This document shows, in pieces, positions 59,350-64,000 of a stretch of 64,000 nt of DNA. The DNA is taken from positions 248,001 through 312,000 of the forward strand of contig CAWCMK010000001.1 of NCBI GenBank assembly GCA_963796705.1. The letters are read 5' to 3'. The translations under genes and the position numbers were made by a program. How positions within the stretch are numbered: the stretch's first letter is position 1; the number at the start of each line of letters is the position of its first letter. Source of the stretch: VRUE01 sp963796705. GTDB lineage: Bacteria; Actinomycetota; Thermoleophilia; Solirubrobacterales; 70-9. A model generated the notes under the pieces. It searched no databases. It was given only the letters and a program-made list of their open reading frames with translations, and was not told where the DNA came from.

Positions 59350-59946
59350 ATGAGGATCCTCGCCTTCAGCGACCTGCACCGGGACCTCGACCAGGCCGCG
59401 GTTCTGGTCGAGATGTCAGGTGAGGCCGATGTCGTGATCGGCGCCGGTGATTTCGCCTCCGTCCACGAGGGGCTGGAGGAGACGATCGAGGCTCTGGCGG
59501 CGATCGAGGCCCCGAGCGTGCTCGTCCCCGGTAACAACGAGACGCTGGCGGCGCTGCGCGAGGCGGCGGCGGTCTGGGGCTCGGCGACCGTCCTGCATGG
59601 CGATGCGACCGAGATTGAGGGCGCCGAGTTCTTCGGTCTCGGTGCCGGGATTCCGCTCACCCCGTGGGACTGGAGCTTCGACCTGGACGAGGAGCAGGCG
59701 GCGGCGATGTTGGGCGCTTGCCCCGAGGGCGCGATCCTCGTCCTGCATTCCCCTCCCAAGGGCCACTGCGACGCCGCCGGTGACGGCGCTCACTTCGGCA
59801 GCAAGGCGCTGCTCGAGGCGATCGAAGCGAGGCGTCCCCGGCTGGCTGTCTGCGGCCACATACACGAGTCGTGGGGCTGTGAGAGCCGGATCGGGACCAC
59901 CCCGCTGCGCAACCTCGGACCACGCGGCACCTGGCTCGACGCCTGA
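59350..59946 (+). CDS. calcineurin-like metallophosphoesterase
   Basis: 198 residues. Metal-binding motifs in order: LAFSDLHRDLD (DxH), DVVIGAGDFAS (GD), VPGNNET (GNxE, where GNHD/E is usual), LVLHSPPKGHCD (H) and AVCGHIHESWG (GHxH). Probably a small cytoplasmic phosphodiesterase or nucleotidase. Leaderless. Not clearly in an operon. Confidence 0.9.
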   Translation: MRILAFSDLHRDLDQAAVLVEMSGEADVVIGAGDFASVHEGLEETIEALAAIEAPSVLVPGNNETLAALREAAAVWGSATVLHGDATEIEGAEFFGLGAGIPLTPWDWSFDLDEEQAAAMLGACPEGAILVLHSPPKGHCDAAGDGAHFGSKALLEAIEARRPRLAVCGHIHESWGCESRIGTTPLRNLGPRGTWLDA

Positions 59947-60025
59947 ACGGCGCTCGCGTAACCGGGCGAGGCCGGCGGTGTTCATTGAATGTAACTATCC
60001 GCATTATCTCCCAGGAGGGATACAG

Positions 60026-60259
60026 ATGGAGATGATCAAGCGGTTTGAGCCGGTCGCGCTCTTGGTCATGGTGCTCGGCGCCCTGAACTGGGGCATGGTC
60101 GGGCTCTTCGACACGAACGTGATCGCCGATCTCTTTGGCGGCGGCACGCTGAGCGACGTCCTCTACACGGTGATCGGGGCCTGCGGGCTCCTCTACCTCC
60201 CGCGGGTGCTCGAGAACATGCACCTCAGCGACCACCTGCCGCATCCCCGCGGCACCTAG
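60026..60259 (+). CDS. DUF378 small membrane protein
   Basis: 77 residues, ATG behind CCAGGAGGG. ALLVMVLGALNWGMVGLFDT and VLYTVIGACGLLYLPRVLEN are the two TM segments with the NWG motif of DUF378. Function unknown. A strong hairpin terminator follows, so it is probably a single-gene transcript. Confidence 0.92.
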   Translation: MEMIKRFEPVALLVMVLGALNWGMVGLFDTNVIADLFGGGTLSDVLYTVIGACGLLYLPRVLENMHLSDHLPHPRGT

Positions 60260-60278
60260 CCGACTCGCGGACGCTGGC

Positions 60279-60307
60279 GCCGGGCCCTCTCCCCGAGAGG
60301 GCCCGGC
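60279..60307 (+). terminator. strong hairpin terminator after DUF378 gene
   Basis: A perfect 13-bp stem GCCGGGCCCTCTC/GAGAGGGCCCGGC with a 3-nt loop (60292-60294), 20 bp after the stop codon, with no T-run. The clearest intrinsic terminator in the window. Confidence 0.75.
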
Positions 60308-60426
60308 TCAAATTTCGCAGCCCGGCTGGCCTCGGCGCTGGCCGGGTCTGGGCCGGTCCGAGGAATGCACGGAATGCACGATGTCTTTCGGGCTCACCGC
60401 GACCGCCGCCGCCGCCAGCTCAGGCG

Positions 60427-60432
60427 TAGCCT
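60427..60432 (+). promoter_or_regulatory. -10 box TAGCCT of SpoIID-domain gene
   Basis: TAGCCT ends 7 nt before ATG 60440 and supports that start over an upstream ATG at 60365. Confidence 0.55.
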
Positions 60433-60439
60433 CGGGCAA

Positions 60440-61558
60440 ATGCCAACCCGCGCCAGAGCACCGATCGCCGCGCTGCTGGCGATCGCCGCCCTGGCCGCGG
60501 CGCCGGCCGCCTCTGGGGCCCAGATCAGCTGGGTCGTAAACGGGGGCGGTTTCGGTCATGGCGTCGGCATCAGCTCATATGGCGCCTACGGATATGGACT
60601 CCATGGCTACGGCTACCGCCAGATCCTCCACCATTACTTCCGGGGGATCCAGATCACGACCCTGACGCGAGCCCCGCTGGTCCGCGTGCTGCTCGCGAAC
60701 AGCCCCGGGGACGTCGGCTTCAGCGACGCCACCAGCGCCTGCGGGATCAGCCTCGAACCCCGCCGCTCCTACCTCGCCCATCGCGATGGCTCATCCGTGC
60801 GGCTCCTGTCGGGATCGGGCAGGCTGCTCGCCCGCTGCGGCGGTCACCTCGATGCGGAGGGCCGCGGCACGCTGCGAATCGCCGGGGTCGGGGTCTACCG
60901 CGGCGCCCTCGAGGTGGTGCCGGCCGAAGCCCCGGCCGGAGCCTTGGACGTGATCAACGAACTGAACGTGAACAACTACGCGCGCGGCTCGGTTCCGGCC
61001 GAGGTGCCACCGGAATGGCCGATGGCGACCCTGAAGACCTTCGCGGTCGCGGTGCGCTCGATCGCCCTCTCAACCGATGTCGGCGGCGAGGATTTCGCGC
61101 TTTACTCCGACAGCCGCACCCAGAACTACCGCGGGGTCGTGGCCGAGTCCCCGCGCACCGATGCAGCCGTCGAGGCGACCCGCAATCAGGTCGTCACCTA
61201 TCAGGGCGAAATCGCCCAGACGACCTACTTCTCCGCGTCGGGGGGGCGCACCGAATCGCACTTCCTGGGAGCGCCGCCGGCCCCCTATGACGAGAGCGTC
61301 GCCGACCCCTACGACTACTACTCCCCGCTGCACCGCTGGACCTTCCACTTCACGGAGGCTGAAATCGACAGCCGCCTCGGCAGCTACGTCGAGGGGCGAT
61401 TGCGGCGAATCATCGTCACCAAGCGCGGCCCCTCGGGCCGGATCGCCTACGCGAAGCTGATCGGCACGCGGGGAGCGACGAAGATCCGCGGCGACACGCT
61501 GGCGCTGCTGCTCGGACTCTATGACCGGCTCGCCTACTTCAGGAAGCTCAGCGGCTAG
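60440..61558 (+). CDS. secreted SpoIID/LytB-domain protein
   Basis: 372 residues from ATG 60440; signal peptide MPTRARAPIAALLAIAALAA ending AASGA. Early GGGFGHGVGISSYGAYGYG motif, then the SpoIID core: YARGSVPAEVPPEWPMATLK, FAVAVRSIAL, SRTQNYRGV, VVTYQGEIAQTTYFSASGGR and later DPYDYYSPLHRW. SpoIID is a lytic transglycosylase acting on stem-peptide-free glycan strands; here in a non-sporulating context the role is likely wall remodelling. Its TAG shares CTAG with the convergent acyltransferase stop. Confidence 0.88.
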   Translation: MPTRARAPIAALLAIAALAAAPAASGAQISWVVNGGGFGHGVGISSYGAYGYGLHGYGYRQILHHYFRGIQITTLTRAPLVRVLLANSPGDVGFSDATSACGISLEPRRSYLAHRDGSSVRLLSGSGRLLARCGGHLDAEGRGTLRIAGVGVYRGALEVVPAEAPAGALDVINELNVNNYARGSVPAEVPPEWPMATLKTFAVAVRSIALSTDVGGEDFALYSDSRTQNYRGVVAESPRTDAAVEATRNQVVTYQGEIAQTTYFSASGGRTESHFLGAPPAPYDESVADPYDYYSPLHRWTFHFTEAEIDSRLGSYVEGRLRRIIVTKRGPSGRIAYAKLIGTRGATKIRGDTLALLLGLYDRLAYFRKLSG

Positions 61559-63543
61559 CCGGCCTTGGCGATCGATTCGAGTTCTGACCTCTGCCGGGCA
61601 CCGGGGTCCACGACGCAGTCCGTTGCGTCGGTTTCCTTGATCTTCGGTTCGGTCGCCGGGAAGGCTTCCTGCAGGGCGTCCGCGATCAGCCGGCCGCGTT
61701 CGGCATAGCCTTCGGAGGTGAAGTGGATCCCGTCTTCGATGAACCAGGGATTCTTGACGTCCGCCGCCCAGTCATAGATCCGCATGTTGGGGTAGCGGTT
61801 GCAGGCGGCCCGCAGCGCTTCGTCCCAGGAGCGCATGTTCGACTCGGCGTAGGGCGTCGAGGAGAGCAGCGACTTGACGTTGACCCACATCACCGGTTGA
61901 TCGCCGATGGTCGACATCATGCTTTCGATCCGGTCGTCGTAACCGAAGGTCGATCCGGCGGCGACGTTGGCGGCCTCGTTGGTGCCCATCGCCAGCACCC
62001 AGCAGCCTTTGTAGCCCTGGTCCCTCCACGATTCCGCGACTTCCTGGGCGTTGGGGATCCCTTCGTACTGCTCATAGATCGAGCGCGCGCCGGAGACCTC
62101 GAGGTGCGATTCGGAGACCCCCACACGTGCGTACTGGGCGCTGATCAGCTGGCTCGGCTTGACGTATTCGGTTGAGACAAGCCCCTCCGAGGTGGAGTCA
62201 CCGATGTGAACCACCGCCTTGCACACGGTGGTGTATTCGTCGATCTTCTGCTGCTTGCTCGACCTGACCGTCTTGGCAACGGTCTGCCCGGAGGCATGCG
62301 TCGGGCTCGACACCCCGACCCCGAGCAGGCCGGCGAGCGCCACGGCCGCCACCGCGCCGCCGATGCCGATCACCGCCCAGGCGCGCTGGGGGACCGGCTC
62401 GCGCCGCCAGCGACCACGCCGCCAATCCGCCCAGAGCCTGCCCAGCGCCCCGTGGCGGATTGGGTTCTCGACGTAGCGCCAGGAGAGCTCGGCGATGAGG
62501 AGGATCGCCGCAACCTGGAGGACGTCCTTGAGAAGGCCCTGGCCGTTGGCGATGCCGCGGTGGGAGGTGAGGACGATCAGCGGGAAGTGCCAGAGGTAGA
62601 TGCCGTAGGAGCGTTCGCCGACCCAGCGCATCGGCCGGTTGCCGATCATCGGCCCGAGGCGCGAGGCGGGATGGGCCATCGCGGCGACCGCGAGCACCGT
62701 CGCCAGCGAGAGCAGCACGAATCCCCCGCGGTAGAGAAAGGGTGAGAATTCCCCAGTGCGCCAGTACATCACGATGATCGCGAGCAGGCCGACGGCGCCG
62801 GCCGCGTCGACCACCGTGCGGGCCTGCGGCTGGATTCGGCGCTGCAGCCGGCGACTCGGCCAGACCATCGCCAGGGCAGCCCCGAAGAGCAGCTCCATCG
62901 CGCGCGTATCGGTGCCGTAGTAGACCCGCGAGGGGTCGAGTGAGGGGTGGTAGAGGACCGCCATCAGGATCGCCGAGACGAGCGCCATCGCCAGCGCGCA
63001 GAGGGCCAGCCTCGGACGCACACCCGTCGTGTTCGGCAGCTCCGGGATGAATCGCGTCCCGACCAGCAGGATGAAGGGCCAGAGGATGTAGAACTGCTCC
63101 TCGATCGAGAGCGACCACAGGTGGTTGAGCGGCGAGGGCGCTTCAAAGCGGGCGAAGTAGGAGACGTGGTGGAAGATCAGCCACCAGTTGTTCACGTAGG
63201 CGACCGCCGAGAGCGCCGCTTCCCGGAAGGCGTTTGGCTGGTGTGGACCGATCACCGTGACCCAGGCCGTGACCACGACCAGCATCAAGAACAGCGCCGG
63301 CAACAGGCGCCGCGCCCGTGCGAGCCAGAACGATTTGAAGCGGATCCCGCCGCTGGCGACCTGGGCCAGGAGGATGTCGGTGATCAGGTAACCGCTGAGG
63401 GTGAAGAAGACGCCGACGCCGAGGAGGCCGCCCGGCGCCCAGCCGAAGCCCAGGTGGTAGAGGATCACACCGCCGACCGCGATCGCCCGCAGGCCGTCCA
63501 GGCCCGGCATGTAGCGAGATCCACTCTGTACTGGGGGCGGCAT
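61555..63543 (-). CDS. acyltransferase-3 / SGNH fusion (OafA-like O-acetyltransferase)
   Basis: 662 residues. Residues ~10-350 form a 10-TM acyltransferase-3 domain: YMPGLDGLRAIAVGGVILYH, FFTLSGYLITDILL, SLSIEEQFYILWPFILLVG, and ERSYGIYLWHFPLIVL. A further TM (~385) leads to an outside SGNH domain with block I VVHIGDSTSEG, block III-like MGTNEAANVA and block V DGIHFTSEGY (Asp, His). Such fusions move acetyl groups across the membrane onto surface polysaccharide or peptidoglycan. An SGNH-like gene lies 3 bp upstream on the same strand. Confidence 0.92.
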   Translation of the reverse strand: MPPPVQSGSRYMPGLDGLRAIAVGGVILYHLGFGWAPGGLLGVGVFFTLSGYLITDILLAQVASGGIRFKSFWLARARRLLPALFLMLVVVTAWVTVIGPHQPNAFREAALSAVAYVNNWWLIFHHVSYFARFEAPSPLNHLWSLSIEEQFYILWPFILLVGTRFIPELPNTTGVRPRLALCALAMALVSAILMAVLYHPSLDPSRVYYGTDTRAMELLFGAALAMVWPSRRLQRRIQPQARTVVDAAGAVGLLAIIVMYWRTGEFSPFLYRGGFVLLSLATVLAVAAMAHPASRLGPMIGNRPMRWVGERSYGIYLWHFPLIVLTSHRGIANGQGLLKDVLQVAAILLIAELSWRYVENPIRHGALGRLWADWRRGRWRREPVPQRAWAVIGIGGAVAAVALAGLLGVGVSSPTHASGQTVAKTVRSSKQQKIDEYTTVCKAVVHIGDSTSEGLVSTEYVKPSQLISAQYARVGVSESHLEVSGARSIYEQYEGIPNAQEVAESWRDQGYKGCWVLAMGTNEAANVAAGSTFGYDDRIESMMSTIGDQPVMWVNVKSLLSSTPYAESNMRSWDEALRAACNRYPNMRIYDWAADVKNPWFIEDGIHFTSEGYAERGRLIADALQEAFPATEPKIKETDATDCVVDPGARQRSELESIAKAG

Positions 63544-63546
63544 CGT

Positions 63547-64000
63547 CTAGCTCGTCGAGACCACGGAGAGCGCCACCGCGAGACGGCCACCCGGCATCGC
63601 GGCCAGCAGTTGCTTGCCGAGTTCGACACCGATCGCCGAGATCATGCTGTGCTGCCGTCGCTGCATCGCGTCCACCGGTTCCAGGCGGGGCCCAACCGGA
63701 CGAACCTTGCTCCGAGCCGGGCGGGGTGAGCTCGTCGTGGCGCCTCCCAGGCATCCGAGGATGCCCTGGGCGATCAGCTGCGCCCGCTCTTCAGCGCCTT
63801 CGGGCCCCGGATGCAGCTGGTCGGCCATCAGGCTCTGGTGGGTGTGAACCCAGCCGGCCCATTCGGGTACCTGGGTGCCGGGGCGCGATGCGGCGAATTC
63901 CCGCACGACCCGGTTCTTGCCCGTGTTGTTGACGCCATTCACCGTGTAGCCATGGATCGTCGGCACGACCATGCACGTTTCCGGCCCGACGATGGCCGCC
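63547..64000 (-). CDS. SGNH-hydrolase-like protein, C-terminal part (runs off right edge)
   Basis: At least 150 codons open to the window edge; the 5' end lies outside. Near the end, HQSLMADQLHPGPEGAEERA followed by QLIAQGILGCLGG matches SGNH block V (DxLHP), so this is the C-terminal part of an SGNH/GDSL-type hydrolase or acyltransferase. After that a ~60-residue tail is not recognised. Same strand as, and 3 bp from, the acyltransferase-SGNH gene, so the pair probably forms one operon for surface-glycan acetylation. Confidence 0.65.
   Translation of the reverse strand, partial: AAIVGPETCMVVPTIHGYTVNGVNNTGKNRVVREFAASRPGTQVPEWAGWVHTHQSLMADQLHPGPEGAEERAQLIAQGILGCLGGATTSSPRPARSKVRPVGPRLEPVDAMQRRQHSMISAIGVELGKQLLAAMPGGRLAVALSVVSTS

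Overview
The window is high-GC chromosomal DNA that reads as an actinobacterium, most likely Thermoleophilia (Solirubrobacterales or a close relative). This is inferred from three things: secreted proteins with Lys/Arg-rich Ig-like C-termini, many genes without a Shine-Dalgarno site that begin 6-8 nt after a TAnnnT -10 box (leaderless mRNAs), and a family mix typical of that class (GH114, choice-of-anchor Q beta-helix proteins, GT39-like enzymes, DUF378, LtrA). No rRNA gene or other species marker is present.

Layout. 1-1412: a truncated left-edge coding segment and a secreted GH114-type hydrolase. 1857-15307: a genomic island at a tRNA-Ser(CGA) gene. The 3' half of the tRNA lies at 1857-1916, an intact tRNA at 8488-8576, a 21-bp anticodon-arm copy at 9636-9656, and a promoter-bearing 5' half at 15268-15307. 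All four share the anticodon-loop core TTTCGAG. The island carries an intact tyrosine recombinase (13866-15038), a recombinase remnant (11325-11750), five secreted or surface proteins, an XRE-nucleotidyltransferase fusion, a HEPN-like protein and a broken PD-(D/E)XK nuclease. 15441-25327: glycosyltransferase, MurC-like ligase, APC permease, BcsA-like synthase, tRNA-Ser(GGA), tadA, subtilase, UspA, a small membrane protein and an MBL hydrolase. 25349-29865: a large membrane protein and a divergent fatty-acid desaturase/cyclopropane synthase pair.

29918-47067 is a carbon and redox block. A minus-strand operon tkt-tal-pgi-cydA-cydB-HAD sits downstream of a Ser/Thr kinase with an extracytoplasmic propeller and a PD40 protein. 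It is followed by a FHA-HTH regulator divergent from rpiA plus an FAD oxidoreductase, then pgl and gnd divergent from zwf. Together these supply the oxidative and most of the non-oxidative pentose phosphate pathway (no rpe seen), glucose-6-phosphate isomerase and a bd-type quinol oxidase.

47093-64000 is a packed mosaic: an agmatinase-family enzyme, a GH26-like secreted protein, two divergent GT39-like paralogues, an MBL/SRPBCC/PQQ-propeller operon, MFS plus LtrA, small membrane proteins, a fused pair of pseudogene remnants, a metallophosphatase, DUF378, a SpoIID-domain protein and an acyltransferase-SGNH protein with a second SGNH-like gene running off the right edge. Neighbours often overlap: convergent stops share CTAG, divergent starts share CATG, and operon joints use ATGA or GTGA.
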